A stretch of 64,000 bases of DNA, taken from assembly GCF_024436055.1 (NCBI RefSeq), contig NZ_JANFNH010000001.1:186001-250000 (forward strand). Direction: 5' to 3'. How positions within the stretch are numbered: the first letter of the stretch is position 1; each line of letters opens with the position of its first letter. The translations under genes and the position numbers were made by a program. The notes below the pieces were generated by a model. That model was not told the DNA's origin. It searched no databases and saw only the letters and a program-made list of their open reading frames with translations. Below, piece after piece: positions 16,139 through 25,240 of the stretch. Origin of the DNA: Streptantibioticus rubrisoli (lineage in GTDB: Bacteria > Actinomycetota > Actinomycetes > Streptomycetales > Streptomycetaceae).

Positions 16139-16188
16139 GTTTGCCGCACCGAGGCCCCCCACGCCGCCTCACCCTGCTGGGAGCAAAC

Positions 16189-17937
16189 ATGAGACGAATA
16201 CCATCGGTTCGCGCTGCCCTGACGGCGGTGGCGACAGCCGCCGCGTCCGTGGGACTCATCGTGACCGGCGGCGGCGCGGCGCACGCCGCGACCCCGCTTC
16301 CCGCGCACGTCTTCGCCCCCTACTTCGAGGCGTACAACGGCGACAGTCCTGCCGCACTGTCGGCGGCGTCCGGAGCGAAGTACCTGACCATGGCGTTCAT
16401 CCAGGCCGCGTCGAAGGGCTCGTGCACCGCGTACTGGAACGGGGACACCGCGAAGCCGATCGCCGCCTCGTCGTTCGGCTCGGACATCGCCACCATCCAG
16501 TCGAACGGCGGAGATGTCATACCCTCGTTCGGCGGTTACACCGCGGACCACACCGGCACGGAGATCGCGGACAGCTGCACCGATGTCTCCGCCATCGCCG
16601 CGGCGTACGAAAGCGTGATCACCACCTATGGTGTCACCCGCATCGACCTCGACACCGAGGACAACTCGCTGACCGACAGCGCCGGTATCGACCGCCGCAA
16701 CAAGGCGATCAAGCAGGTCGAGGACTGGGCGGCGGCCAGCGGCCGTACGGTGCAGTTCTCCTACACCCTGCCGACCACCACCAGCGGCCTGGCGGACAGC
16801 GGGCTCGCCGTGTTGCGCAACGCGGTGTCCAACGGGGCGCGCATCGACATCGTCAACATCATGACGTTCGACTACTACGATGGCGCGACCCATGAGATGG
16901 CGACGGACACCGAGAACGCCGCCTCCGGCCTGTACGGCCAACTCGCCAGCCTCTACCCGTCGAAGACCCCGGCGCAGTTGTGGGCGATGGTGGGCATCAC
17001 CGAGATGCCGGGCATCGACGACTACGGCGCCGCGGAGACCTTCACCACCGACGACGCGACCACGGTCTACAACTGGGCCGTCCAGAAGGGCATCAGCAGC
17101 CTGTCGTTCTGGGCGCTCCAGCGTGACAACGGCGGCTGCCCGGGCACCGGGGGCTCCGACACCTGCTCCGGTGTCGCGCAGAGCCAGTGGTACTTCAGCC
17201 ACACCTTCGAACCCTTCACCGGCGGCAGCGGTCCGGTGGGCAACGACTTCTCCGTCGCGGTGTCGCCGCCGTCCGCCTCCGTGGCCCCCGGCGGTACGGC
17301 GAGCGCCAACGTGAACACCGCGGTGACCTCGGGCGCCGCGCAGAACCTCACCCTCACGGCGAGCGGTGCGCCCGCGGGGGTGGCGGTCAAGCTCGACCCC
17401 ACGTCGGTGAGGGCGGGCGGCACGGCGACGCTGACGGCGTCGGTCTCCTCGGCGGCCGCGCCCGGCAGTTACCCGATCACCATCACCGGATCCGGCACTT
17501 CCGGTAGCCACACGGTCACCTACACCCTCACGGTGACCGGCTCCGGCGGGGGTTCCGGCGCCATCGTCAACGGCGGCTTCGAAAGCGGCGGTACGAGTCC
17601 GTGGACCTGCCAGCCGGGCGGCACGGTGGTCAGCAGTCCGGTCCACTCCGGAAACCACGCGCTCCAGGTGGCGCCGACCGCGAGCCAGACCGGAGAGTGC
17701 GACCAGTCCCTCACCCTCAGCCCCAACACCGCCTACACGCTGACCGGTTGGGTCCAGGGCGACTACGCGTACATCGGCGTCAAGGGCGCAGCGACCGCCA
17801 GCACATGGGCCTCGTCGAGCGGTTGGACCAAGCTGACGGTGCCGTTCACCACCGACTCGTCGGGCAACGTCACCGTCTACGTGCACGGTTGGTACGGCCA
17901 GAGCGATGTGTACGCGGACGACTTCTCGCTCGGCTAG
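16189..17937 (+). CDS. Secreted GH18 chitinase with C-terminal carbohydrate-binding module
   Basis: A 582-residue exochitinase-like enzyme. ATG 16189 starts a signal peptide (MRRIPSVRAA, cleavage near AHA-AT at 33). The GH18 motif appears as RIDLDTEDN (Asp153, Asp155, catalytic Glu157), supported by MTFDYYDG. The barrel runs to about residue 350, followed by an Ig-like domain (about 360-455, Ser/Thr/Gly-rich beta repeats) and a C-terminal module beginning NGGFESGG with paired Cys, like family 4/9-type carbohydrate-binding modules. The layout resembles ChiC/ChiD-type streptomycete chitinases. Control by DasR is indicated by the upstream operator. Confidence 0.93.
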   Translation: MRRIPSVRAALTAVATAAASVGLIVTGGGAAHAATPLPAHVFAPYFEAYNGDSPAALSAASGAKYLTMAFIQAASKGSCTAYWNGDTAKPIAASSFGSDIATIQSNGGDVIPSFGGYTADHTGTEIADSCTDVSAIAAAYESVITTYGVTRIDLDTEDNSLTDSAGIDRRNKAIKQVEDWAAASGRTVQFSYTLPTTTSGLADSGLAVLRNAVSNGARIDIVNIMTFDYYDGATHEMATDTENAASGLYGQLASLYPSKTPAQLWAMVGITEMPGIDDYGAAETFTTDDATTVYNWAVQKGISSLSFWALQRDNGGCPGTGGSDTCSGVAQSQWYFSHTFEPFTGGSGPVGNDFSVAVSPPSASVAPGGTASANVNTAVTSGAAQNLTLTASGAPAGVAVKLDPTSVRAGGTATLTASVSSAAAPGSYPITITGSGTSGSHTVTYTLTVTGSGGGSGAIVNGGFESGGTSPWTCQPGGTVVSSPVHSGNHALQVAPTASQTGECDQSLTLSPNTAYTLTGWVQGDYAYIGVKGAATASTWASSSGWTKLTVPFTTDSSGNVTVYVHGWYGQSDVYADDFSLG

Positions 17938-18086
17938 GCGCCCCGCTGGGAGTGCGGGCGGTGTGCCGTCGATCGTCCGCGGCGCCATGGTGGCTGGGCG
18001 CGCAGTTCCCCGCGCCTGTTGAGGGCGCCACCGAACCGCAGCGGACCTCGCCCGACCTGCTTAGCGGCCGTAGGACCGCGCCACGA

Positions 18087-18130
18087 CGCGGGAGGCTCAC
18101 GGGGAGAGGCAACCCCGTGGGCCTCCCGCG
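18087..18130. terminator. 18-bp hairpin between convergent chitinase and tetR
   Basis: Arms 18087-18104 and 18113-18130 pair over 18 positions with one G-T wobble and an 8-nt loop, directly against the stop codon of tetR. Confidence 0.8.
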
Positions 18131-18739
18131 TCACGCGCGCCGCGCGGCGGTGAGGGCGGCGACCGTCGCAGCCGCCAGGGCGTCGAGGTCGGCGGCGGGC
18201 GCCGGGGAGCGGAAGACCGCCAGGCGCCAGTAGAGCGGGCCCGCGAGCAGGTCGAGGGCCAGATCGGGGTCGATGTCGGCGGGTAGCTCACCGCGCTGGA
18301 CCGCGCCGCCGACCACGGCCTGCGCGATGCCCTGCTGGATGCCGCGCAGTGCGGTCCGCAGCGCCTCGGCGATCTCCGGGTTGCGGGCCGCCTCGGCCAG
18401 CAGGTCCGGGATGATCTGCGAGGCCATGGGGTGCCCCAGCGCCCGGGCGGTGACCTCCAACAGCGCGCGTACGTCGCCGAGCAAGCTGCCGGTGGCCGGA
18501 ACCGGCAGGCCCTGGACGGCGACCTGCGAGACCACGTCGAGGACCAGCGGAAGCTTCGAGCGCCACCGGCGGTAGACCGCCGCCTTGCCGACCCCGGCGC
18601 GGCGGGCGATGCCCTCGATGGTCATCCGCGCGTATCCCACCGCGGCCAGTTCCTCGAAAACGGCGGTACGGATGGCGGCGGTCACGTCCTCCCGGAGCAC
18701 GGCGGCTCCGGCGGGGGTTCGGCGGGGCGACGGGGTCAT
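18131..18739 (-). CDS. TetR-family repressor
   Basis: A 202-residue regulator. The N-terminal DNA-binding domain reads MTIEGIARRAGVGKAAVYRRW, the TetR recognition helix; the C-terminal part is of the TetR_C ligand-binding class with Pro/Ala-rich turns. It is divergent from the TagGH-like exporter, and the gap holds two copies of a 13-base element, so it probably represses itself and the exporter. The ligand is unknown. Confidence 0.92.
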   Translation of the reverse strand: MTPSPRRTPAGAAVLREDVTAAIRTAVFEELAAVGYARMTIEGIARRAGVGKAAVYRRWRSKLPLVLDVVSQVAVQGLPVPATGSLLGDVRALLEVTARALGHPMASQIIPDLLAEAARNPEIAEALRTALRGIQQGIAQAVVGGAVQRGELPADIDPDLALDLLAGPLYWRLAVFRSPAPAADLDALAAATVAALTAARRA

Positions 18740-18765
18740 GGGCCGAGCCTACTCCGCGTAGCGAC

Positions 18766-18831
18766 GGAACGGTTGCGTTCCATCCTCTTCCGGGATAGCG
18801 TCCCAGTCAAGCGACGAGACGGTCTCGTTCC
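18766..18831. promoter_or_regulatory. Twin TetR operator candidates exactly 50 bases apart
   Basis: ACGGT-TG-CGTTCC (18769-18781) and ACGGT-CT-CGTTCC (18819-18831) are the same 13-mer with two changed centre bases. The first sits in the 16-bp palindrome GGAACG-GTTG-CGTTCC (18766-18781), the second overlaps the palindrome ACGAGAC-G-GTCTCGT (18814-18828). They fill the gap between divergent tetR and the exporter genes. Confidence 0.65.
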
Positions 18832-18886
18832 GACGCCCGTGCCATGTCGCCGCCCTGTGCCCGCCCTCGGACGAAAGCAACCTCAC

Positions 18887-19801
18887 GTGACCGTTGACCT
18901 AGCGCCGCCGCCGGTGGTCGTCACCGCCCCGCTGCGGGAGCCCGACCCAGCGCGACTGGCCGCCGCCCACGGCCTCAGCGCGAGCGGCGTCCGGCCCCCG
19001 CTGCCCGAGTACGTCCGGCAGCTGTGGGCCCGACGGCACTTCGTCGTCGCCTACGCCACCTCGCGGCTGACCGCGATGTACGCCACCGCCAAGCTCGGCC
19101 AGGCCTGGCAGGTGATGACCCCGCTGCTCAACGCGGGCGTCTACTACCTGGTGTTCGGCCTGCTGCTGGGGACCAGCCATGGCATCGCGCACTACATCCC
19201 CTATCTGTGCACCGGCGTCTTCGTCTTCAACTTCACCCAGTCCTCGGCGCTTTCCGGGACGCGGGCGATATCCGACAACCTCGGGCTGATCAGGGTGCTC
19301 CACTTCCCGCGGGCCTGTCTGCCGATCGCCGTCACGCTCATCCAGCTCCAGCAACTGCTGTTCTCCATGGGTGTGCTGGGCGCGATCGTCCTCGCCTGCG
19401 GGGTGCCGCTCACCGCGCACTGGCTGCTCGCGGTCCCGGCGCTGCTCCTGCAGTGCGTGTTCAACGCCGGGATGGCGCTGGCCCTGGCACGGATCGGGGC
19501 GAAGGTCACCGATGTCGCCCAGCTCCTGCCGTTCCTGCTGCGCACCTGGATGTACTTCTGCGGGATCTTCTACGACCTGCGGGTGTTCACGGCGCACGCC
19601 CCGCACTGGGTGGCCGCGGTGCTGGAGGCGAACCCGGGGCTGGTCTACCTGGCGCTGACGCGGTACGCCCTCATCGACACGGTGACCGCGCGGAGCCTGC
19701 CCGCGCATGTGTGGCCGCTGGCGCTGGGCTGGGCGGTGGTCATGGGCGTCGGGGGCTTCGTGTTCTTCTGGAAGGCTGAGGAGCAGTACGGTCGTGGCTG
19801 A
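18887..19801 (+). CDS. TagG-like polysaccharide/teichoic acid exporter permease
   Basis: A 304-residue ABC-2 permease. GTG 18887 is the likely start (MTVDLAPPP); the ribosome binding site is weak. A cytoplasmic N-terminus of about 60 residues is followed by about six membrane segments, with the family pattern GIFYDLRVFT and ALTRYALID near the end. With the overlapping ATPase gene it forms a TagGH/TarGH- or O-antigen-type exporter of a lipid-linked cell-wall polymer. Confidence 0.87.
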   Translation: MTVDLAPPPVVVTAPLREPDPARLAAAHGLSASGVRPPLPEYVRQLWARRHFVVAYATSRLTAMYATAKLGQAWQVMTPLLNAGVYYLVFGLLLGTSHGIAHYIPYLCTGVFVFNFTQSSALSGTRAISDNLGLIRVLHFPRACLPIAVTLIQLQQLLFSMGVLGAIVLACGVPLTAHWLLAVPALLLQCVFNAGMALALARIGAKVTDVAQLLPFLLRTWMYFCGIFYDLRVFTAHAPHWVAAVLEANPGLVYLALTRYALIDTVTARSLPAHVWPLALGWAVVMGVGGFVFFWKAEEQYGRG

Positions 19802-20579
19802 GCGGCAGCAGGGGACCGAGCGGGTTCCCACGGTGATCGTGGACGATCTGCACATCGTCTACCGGGTGCATGGCGCGGGTAGTGGCAAGGGCAGTGCCAC
19901 GGCGGCGTTGAGCCGGATCGTGCAGCGGAAGACCTCGCCGAACGTGCGTGAGGTGCACGCGGTGCGCGGGGTGAGTTTCGTGGCGTACCGGGGTGAGGCG
20001 GTCGGGCTGATCGGTTCGAACGGTTCGGGTAAGTCGACGATGCTGCGGGCGATCGCGGGGTTGCTGCCGCCGGAGCGGGGTCGGGTCTATACCGATGGGC
20101 AGCCGTCGCTGCTGGGTGTTAACGCGGCGTTGATGAATGACCTGACGGGGGAGCGGAACGTCATCCTGGGTGGCTTGGCCATGGGGATGAGTAATTCCGA
20201 GATTCGTGAGAAGTGTCAGGACATTGTGGACTTCTCGGGGATCAATGAGAAGGGTGATTTCATCTCGCTGCCGATGCGGACGTATTCGTCGGGCATGGCG
20301 GCGCGGTTGCGGTTTTCGATCGCGGCGGCCAAGCAGCACGATGTGTTGATGATCGATGAGGCGCTGGCGACGGGGGACCGGGCGTTTCAGAGGCGGTCGG
20401 AGGCGCGGATCCGTCAGTTGCGGGCGGAGGCCGGGACGGTGTTCCTGGTGAGTCACAACAACAAGTCGATCCGGGACACCTGTGATCGGGTGTTGTGGCT
20501 GGAGAAGGGCGAGCTGTGGATGGACGGCCCGACCGAAGAGGTGCTTGAGGCGTACGAGGAGCACACCGGCGGCAAGTGA
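19794..20579 (+). CDS. TagH-like exporter ATP-binding protein
   Basis: A 261-residue ATPase overlapping the permease by 8 bases (GTG 19794). Walker A is GSNGSGKST; the signature YSSGMAARLRFS and Walker B DVLMIDEALATGD are those of teichoic acid and O-antigen exporters (TagH, RfbB/Wzt class), with SHNNKSIRDTCDR as the H-loop. Length matches the short form without an extra carbohydrate-binding domain. Third codon positions hold many more G/T endings than neighbouring genes, so local GC falls clearly over about 19950-20560. A large palindrome follows. Confidence 0.92.
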   Translation: MAERQQGTERVPTVIVDDLHIVYRVHGAGSGKGSATAALSRIVQRKTSPNVREVHAVRGVSFVAYRGEAVGLIGSNGSGKSTMLRAIAGLLPPERGRVYTDGQPSLLGVNAALMNDLTGERNVILGGLAMGMSNSEIREKCQDIVDFSGINEKGDFISLPMRTYSSGMAARLRFSIAAAKQHDVLMIDEALATGDRAFQRRSEARIRQLRAEAGTVFLVSHNNKSIRDTCDRVLWLEKGELWMDGPTEEVLEAYEEHTGGK

Positions 20580-20731
20580 CCGCGCCCGCGCCGCCGTCTT
20601 CACCGGATTCCTACTCACCGGATCCCTACAGAGGGCGGGTATCACCATCTGTGTGCGGCGCTCGCCAGGCCCGCACCCGCCGACGGCGGACAGGTCCGGT
20701 CGCTGATCTCCCGATCGGGCACTGAACGCCG

Positions 20732-20768
20732 CGCCCCCCGTACCGCCGCGGCGGCGGTACGGGGGGCG
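20732..20768. terminator. 18-bp palindromic terminator between convergent genes
   Basis: CGCCCCCCGTACCGCCGC (20732-20749) is mirrored exactly by 20751-20768 around a single central base, between tagH-like and the STAS gene. Confidence 0.8.
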
Positions 20769-20791
20769 ATCCCGTTCCCGAACGCCCCTGT

Positions 20792-21106
20792 TCACGCGTG
20801 TCGTTGGCAGTGCGTGTCGGTGCCGCCGCCGTCCCGTACCACGGTGAACAGGTCGTTCAGCCGAGCCAGGCGCAGCACCCGCTCCAGCCGCGGGTCGGCG
20901 ACCACCAGCGTCATTCGGCCGCCCCGGCCCCGGACCTGGCACGCGGTGCGCGCCAGCGGCCCGAGGCCGGTGGCGTCCATGAAGGTCACCGATCTGAGGT
21001 CGACCACGATGTCCGAGGTGGTGAGCGCCGCGGCGGCGAGCAGGTTGGTGGTGCGTGCGGTGGTGAGCAGGTCCAGCTCACCATCGAGCGTCACAGTGGT
21101 CGCCAT
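20792..21106 (-). CDS. STAS-domain anti-anti-sigma-factor-like protein
   Basis: A 104-residue single STAS domain; ATG 21106 follows GAGAGGAG. The landmark DLRSVTFMDATGLGPLART corresponds to the SpoIIAA phosphorylation loop, where the usual DSSG serine is replaced by Ala-Thr (DATG), leaving Thr as possible phosphoacceptor. Such proteins bind anti-sigma kinases to free a sigma factor. No cognate RsbW-type kinase is encoded nearby. Confidence 0.88.
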   Translation of the reverse strand: MATTVTLDGELDLLTTARTTNLLAAAALTTSDIVVDLRSVTFMDATGLGPLARTACQVRGRGGRMTLVVADPRLERVLRLARLNDLFTVVRDGGGTDTHCQRHA

Positions 21107-21272
21107 GGCGTGCTCCTCTCGCGAGCGCGCCGCCGGAAACGGCGGGGAAGATCAGCGTAGAGGCGTTGGCGTGCGCTTCACCCCGGTTACCGGAAGTAGG
21201 TCACCGCAGCGGGGGGTCGGTACCGCCCGAAGCGCGTTGACCGTGCACCCGTGCGCCGGGCGTGCGCCGTGG

Positions 21273-22439
21273 TCATCCGGCCAGCTCGCGCTCCAGCGGG
21301 GTCCGGAAGCTCGGTGTGACCCGGCTCGCGCCCAGCCATCCGGCCAGCCGCTCGACCTCGCCGTCGACCGCCGCCCGAGCCTGCCGACCGGCGTCGGTGA
21401 GCAGCCGGTAACCGAGGGATCCGTCCCGGCGCTGTGCCCAACCGCCGATCACCCGGCCGTTCCACCACACGGTGGGGCCGATGTTGCCGTACCGGTCGAA
21501 CAGTGGCCGCCGCACGTCCGGGTCCGCGTACCAGTCCCGGTGCCGCCAGCCCATCGCGGTGGGGTCGAGGGCGGGCAGCAACGCCGCCCACGGCTGCGGC
21601 TCGGGAACCGGCTCGGTGTCCTCCGGCAGCAGATAGCCGGTGCCCTCGTCCAGGTCCACGGCGACCGCGCCGGTCGCGGCGACCGCCTTTCGGGTGTCGG
21701 TGAGCGTCCAGCCGGTCCACCACTTCAGGTCGTCGACCGTGGCGGGCCCGAACGACGCCAGATAGCGGCGGGCCAGATCCGCCTTCGCCGCCGCCTCGGG
21801 CAGCTCCGCGAGCGGCGGTGCGGCGGACCACCGGAACTGGTTCGACGTCCAGCCGCCCAGCGGCCTGCCGCGTCGCACCCTGCCCTCCGCGGCCAGCACG
21901 CCCATGATCCTGCTGGCCACCCGTTGCGTGCTCTCGTACGGCTTTCCCGGCGAGACGACTATCCGCTCGCACAGCGCGGGCACGTCCGCCGCGAGTTCCG
22001 CCGTGGTCGCCTGACCGCGTACCCGCAGTGCCGCCAGGGCGGCCTCCTCCGTGGCGGCGATCCACTCGGGGGTGAAACCGCCCGCGCGCAGCAGGAGTTG
22101 GGCGTGGTGGGCGCGCTCCTTCGCCGCGACCCGGCGCGCGGTGGAGGCGTTCACCACCGGCGCGAGTTCCGCCGGGACGACGAACATGGTGCGGCGCATG
22201 CACAGCATCCGGGTCAGCGTCAGGTCGTCGTAAAGTCCCCGCTCGACCTCCGCGACACCCGGCGCGGCCAGCCGGGCGCACGCGGCGAGGTAGACCGTCG
22301 CCGGGTCGGTGGCGTGCAGCCCCACCAGCGCGTGCGCCACCTGCTCCACCGCCGCGCCCTTGCCGCCCGGCAACAGAAGGTGCCGCACGCCCAGCCGAGC
22401 CCGCCGCTGCTGCGCCGTCAGCCGTGGCCGGGCGCTCAC
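21273..22439 (-). CDS. Winged-helix DNA-binding (HTH_42, AlkZ-type) protein
   Basis: A 388-residue protein with the arrangement of the HTH_42/AlkZ family: N-terminal LTAQQRRARLGVRHLLL, the VGLHATDPATVYLAACAR segment and a C-terminal GWAQRRDGSLGYRLLTDAG winged-helix part. Characterised family members are DNA glycosylases that excise alkylated or cross-linked bases, some protecting producers from their own genotoxins. A DNA-repair role here is inference. It is divergent from an MFS drug exporter, which would suit a resistance pair. Confidence 0.82.
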   Translation of the reverse strand: MSARPRLTAQQRRARLGVRHLLLPGGKGAAVEQVAHALVGLHATDPATVYLAACARLAAPGVAEVERGLYDDLTLTRMLCMRRTMFVVPAELAPVVNASTARRVAAKERAHHAQLLLRAGGFTPEWIAATEEAALAALRVRGQATTAELAADVPALCERIVVSPGKPYESTQRVASRIMGVLAAEGRVRRGRPLGGWTSNQFRWSAAPPLAELPEAAAKADLARRYLASFGPATVDDLKWWTGWTLTDTRKAVAATGAVAVDLDEGTGYLLPEDTEPVPEPQPWAALLPALDPTAMGWRHRDWYADPDVRRPLFDRYGNIGPTVWWNGRVIGGWAQRRDGSLGYRLLTDAGRQARAAVDGEVERLAGWLGASRVTPSFRTPLERELAG

Positions 22440-22589
22440 CGGCGGACCGCCGCGCCGGGCAGGGCGGCCGGGAGGATGGGCGGCATAGGGCGACTCCGGG
22501 GGCGGCTCAAGGAACGACCTGAACAGGTGACCACCGTACTGGTGGCGCGCCTCGTGCCCGAAGGCGAGCTGATCGCCGACGATCGACCC

Positions 22590-24083
22590 ATGACGGCGAA
22601 CGCGGCGGACAGCGACGCGGCCGGAGGCGTGCGCCTCGCCGACCCGCGCGGCCGGTGGGTGCTGCTGGCCACGGTCCTCGGCTCCGGGATGGCGCTGCTC
22701 GACAGCACGGTGGTCAACGTCGCGCTACCGCGTATCGGCCGGAGCCTGCACGCCTCACTGGCCGCCCTGCAGTGGACGATCAACGCCTACCTGCTCACCC
22801 TGGCCGGGCTCATCCTGCTCGGCGGATCGCTCGGCGACCGGTTCGGCAGGCGCCGGGTCTTCGTGGTCGGCACGGTGTGGTTCGCGCTCGCCTCGGCGGC
22901 CTGCGGGCTCGCCCCGAACATGGGTGCGCTGATCGCGGCCCGCGCGCTGCAGGGTGTGGGCGGCGCACTACTGACGCCCGGGTCGCTGGCGTTGATCCAG
23001 GCCACCTACGTCGAGCGGGACCGTGCGCGGGCCGTCGGCGCCTGGTCGGGGCTGGGCGGGGTGGCCGCGGCCATCGGACCGTTCGTCGGCGGCTGGCTGG
23101 TGGACGGACCGGGCTGGCGCTGGGTGTTCCTCATCAACTGCCCGGTCGCGCTGGTGGTGGTGGCCGTCGCGGTGCGCTGGATCCCGGAGAGCCGGGAAGG
23201 GCAGCGCACCGGCTCCTTCGACGTGGCCGGGGCCGCGCTGGCGGCGCTGGCGCTGGCGGCCCTCACCTACGCCCTGGTCGAGGCGCCGTCGGGGGGCGCC
23301 TCCGCACCGGTGCTCGGCTGCGCGCTCGCCGCCTGTCTGCTCGGCGCGGCGTTCGTCGCCCTGGAGCGGCGGCTCCCGCACCCCATGCTGCCGCCCGACC
23401 TGTTCCGCTCCCGGATGTTCACCGTCGTCAACGTGATCACCCTGTGCCTGTACGCACCGCTCAGCGGTGTGCTGTTCCTGCTGCCCGTCCAGCTCCAAGT
23501 CGCCTCTGGATACAGCGCGTTGCAGGCCGGTGTCGCCATGCTGCCGATCACCCTGCTGATGCTGGCGCTGTCCGCCCGCGCCGGGGATCTGGCCCGGCGC
23601 ATCGGGCCCCGGCTGCCGCTGACCGTGGGCCCGCTGCTGGCGGCCGTGGGCATCGCGCTGCTGCACCGGGTGGGACCCGCGGGCGCGTACTGGAGCACGG
23701 TGCTGCCCGCCGTCGTGGTGCAGGGGCTGGGCATGGCGCTGTTCGTCGCACCGCTGACCGCCACCGTGCTGGCCGCCGTGCCGGTGCGGCGCGCCGGGAT
23801 CGCCAGCGGCGTCAACAACGCCGCCGCCAGGGCCGCGGGGTTGATCGCCGTCGCCGCGCTGCCGCTCGCCGTGGGGATCTCCGGCACCCAGTACGCCTCC
23901 GGCCCCAGCGTGCACCGGGCGTTCCAGGAGGCGGTGCTCATCTGCGCCGTGGTGATGGCCGCCGGGGGAGCGCTCGCCTGGTTCACCGTACGGGGGCCGC
24001 GCCCGGGAGCGCCCTGCGCGCATCCACAGTGCACGGTGAACTGCGGCGTACCGGCGCCGCCTTTGGACCCGGGCGCGGAATAA
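22590..24083 (+). CDS. MFS drug exporter, EmrB/QacA (14-TM) type
   Basis: A 497-residue exporter with about 14 membrane segments. Motifs are LLDSTVVNVALPRI in helix 1, GDRFGRRRVF (motif A), ARALQGVGGALLTPGSLALI and GPFVGGWLV (motif C of antiporters). ATG 22590 follows a GAAGGCGAG-like site at long spacing, so the start is moderately sure. The C-terminus after the last helix is Cys-rich and short. It is likely a proton-coupled drug or metabolite exporter. An inverted repeat follows. Confidence 0.92.
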   Translation: MTANAADSDAAGGVRLADPRGRWVLLATVLGSGMALLDSTVVNVALPRIGRSLHASLAALQWTINAYLLTLAGLILLGGSLGDRFGRRRVFVVGTVWFALASAACGLAPNMGALIAARALQGVGGALLTPGSLALIQATYVERDRARAVGAWSGLGGVAAAIGPFVGGWLVDGPGWRWVFLINCPVALVVVAVAVRWIPESREGQRTGSFDVAGAALAALALAALTYALVEAPSGGASAPVLGCALAACLLGAAFVALERRLPHPMLPPDLFRSRMFTVVNVITLCLYAPLSGVLFLLPVQLQVASGYSALQAGVAMLPITLLMLALSARAGDLARRIGPRLPLTVGPLLAAVGIALLHRVGPAGAYWSTVLPAVVVQGLGMALFVAPLTATVLAAVPVRRAGIASGVNNAAARAAGLIAVAALPLAVGISGTQYASGPSVHRAFQEAVLICAVVMAAGGALAWFTVRGPRPGAPCAHPQCTVNCGVPAPPLDPGAE

Positions 24084-24121
24084 ACACCTCCGCCGCCACT
24101 GGCCGCGCACCGGCGGGCAGC

Positions 24122-24161
24122 CCGAGGTGTTCACCGGGCCGACGCGCGGCGAACACCTCGG
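24122..24161 (+). terminator. Hairpin after MFS gene
   Basis: CCGAGGTGTTC (24122-24132) and GAACACCTCGG (24151-24161) pair perfectly across an 18-nt loop that itself contains GCC/GGC pairs. Confidence 0.65.
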
Positions 24162-24217
24162 CAACACCGGCGTCCGGCACCCTGCTCGGGTCCTGCCGAC
24201 CGAAAAACGGAACGCTC

Positions 24218-25111
24218 ATGACCACTTCTTCTGTGGACACCGACGAGCAGCTCCCCGCCCCCGCACGACTGGCCGACGTACCCGGCTGGTTCTTCCCGGT
24301 CGACCAACTCCTCTTCGACTGGTTCCTGACCCGGCAGCGCCAACGGGAGGAATCCGGCGACCTGTTGGAGGTGGGCGTCTACCTGGGCAAGAGCGCGATC
24401 TTCTGCGGCTGCTACGTACGCGACGGCGACCGCTTCACCGTGTGCGACCTGTTCGACTCGCCCGCCGAGGACTCCTCCAACAGCGCCGAGATGGCGAAGT
24501 CCTACTCGACCCTGACCCGGCGCGCCTTCGAGGCCAACTACCTCTCCTTCCACGACGCGCTGCCCACCGTGGTACAGGGGCCGTCCTCACGCGTCCCCGA
24601 ACATGTCAGCCAGAACAGCTGCCGCTTCGTCCACATCGACGCCTCGCACCTGTACGACCACGTGCACGCCGACATCGGGTGCGCCCGTGCCCTGCTGCGG
24701 CCGTACGGCATCGTCGCGCTGGACGACTTCCGCGCCGAGCACTGCCCGGGTGTGGCAGCCGCCACCTGGCAGGCGGTCACCAGCGGGGGCCTGAACGCCG
24801 TCTGCATCACCAGCACCAAGTTCTACGGCACCTGGGGCGACCCCGACCCGGTGCGCGACGAACTCCTCGGCTGGCTGCGCGGACGCCGCGACCTGTGGCA
24901 CGAGGTGCAGTCCGTCGCCGGTGCGCCGCTGATCCGGATCGACGGCAGGAAGGCCGTCGCCCCGCCCCATCCCGCGTCCCGGCACCGCTCATCCGGTGCG
25001 CCGCCGCGGCCGCCTGGGGACCGCCCGCAGCCCACGGCGCGCCGACTGGCCGCCCGGGTCCTGCCGTCCTCGGTGGCCAAGGTGGTGGGCGCCGCACGAC
25101 GGCGCGGCTGA
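24218..25111 (+). CDS. Class I SAM methyltransferase (Methyltransf_24 / TylF-like)
   Basis: A 297-residue protein. Residues 40-230 show a SAM fold: LLEVGVYLGKSAIF (motif I), FTVCDLFDSP, FVHIDASHLYDHVHADI (metal and acid region) and GIVALDDFRAEHCPG. This is the pattern of macrocin-O-methyltransferase-like and CmcI-like enzymes, where Asp residues hold a metal. The last 50 residues are an Arg/Pro/Ala-rich, probably disordered tail. It follows the MFS gene but a hairpin separates them. Substrate unknown. Confidence 0.82.
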   Translation: MTTSSVDTDEQLPAPARLADVPGWFFPVDQLLFDWFLTRQRQREESGDLLEVGVYLGKSAIFCGCYVRDGDRFTVCDLFDSPAEDSSNSAEMAKSYSTLTRRAFEANYLSFHDALPTVVQGPSSRVPEHVSQNSCRFVHIDASHLYDHVHADIGCARALLRPYGIVALDDFRAEHCPGVAAATWQAVTSGGLNAVCITSTKFYGTWGDPDPVRDELLGWLRGRRDLWHEVQSVAGAPLIRIDGRKAVAPPHPASRHRSSGAPPRPPGDRPQPTARRLAARVLPSSVAKVVGAARRRG

Positions 25112-25240
25112 GCCGCGGACGACGCTTCCTGCCGTGAAGTCGGCGCGATCCTCCTCAGGTTGGCACGTCCACGTGGCGATCCGGCGTTTCGCCGGGCATG
25201 CTGCGGTGTGCAGACCGCGAACTGGGGGAGGAGGGACACT

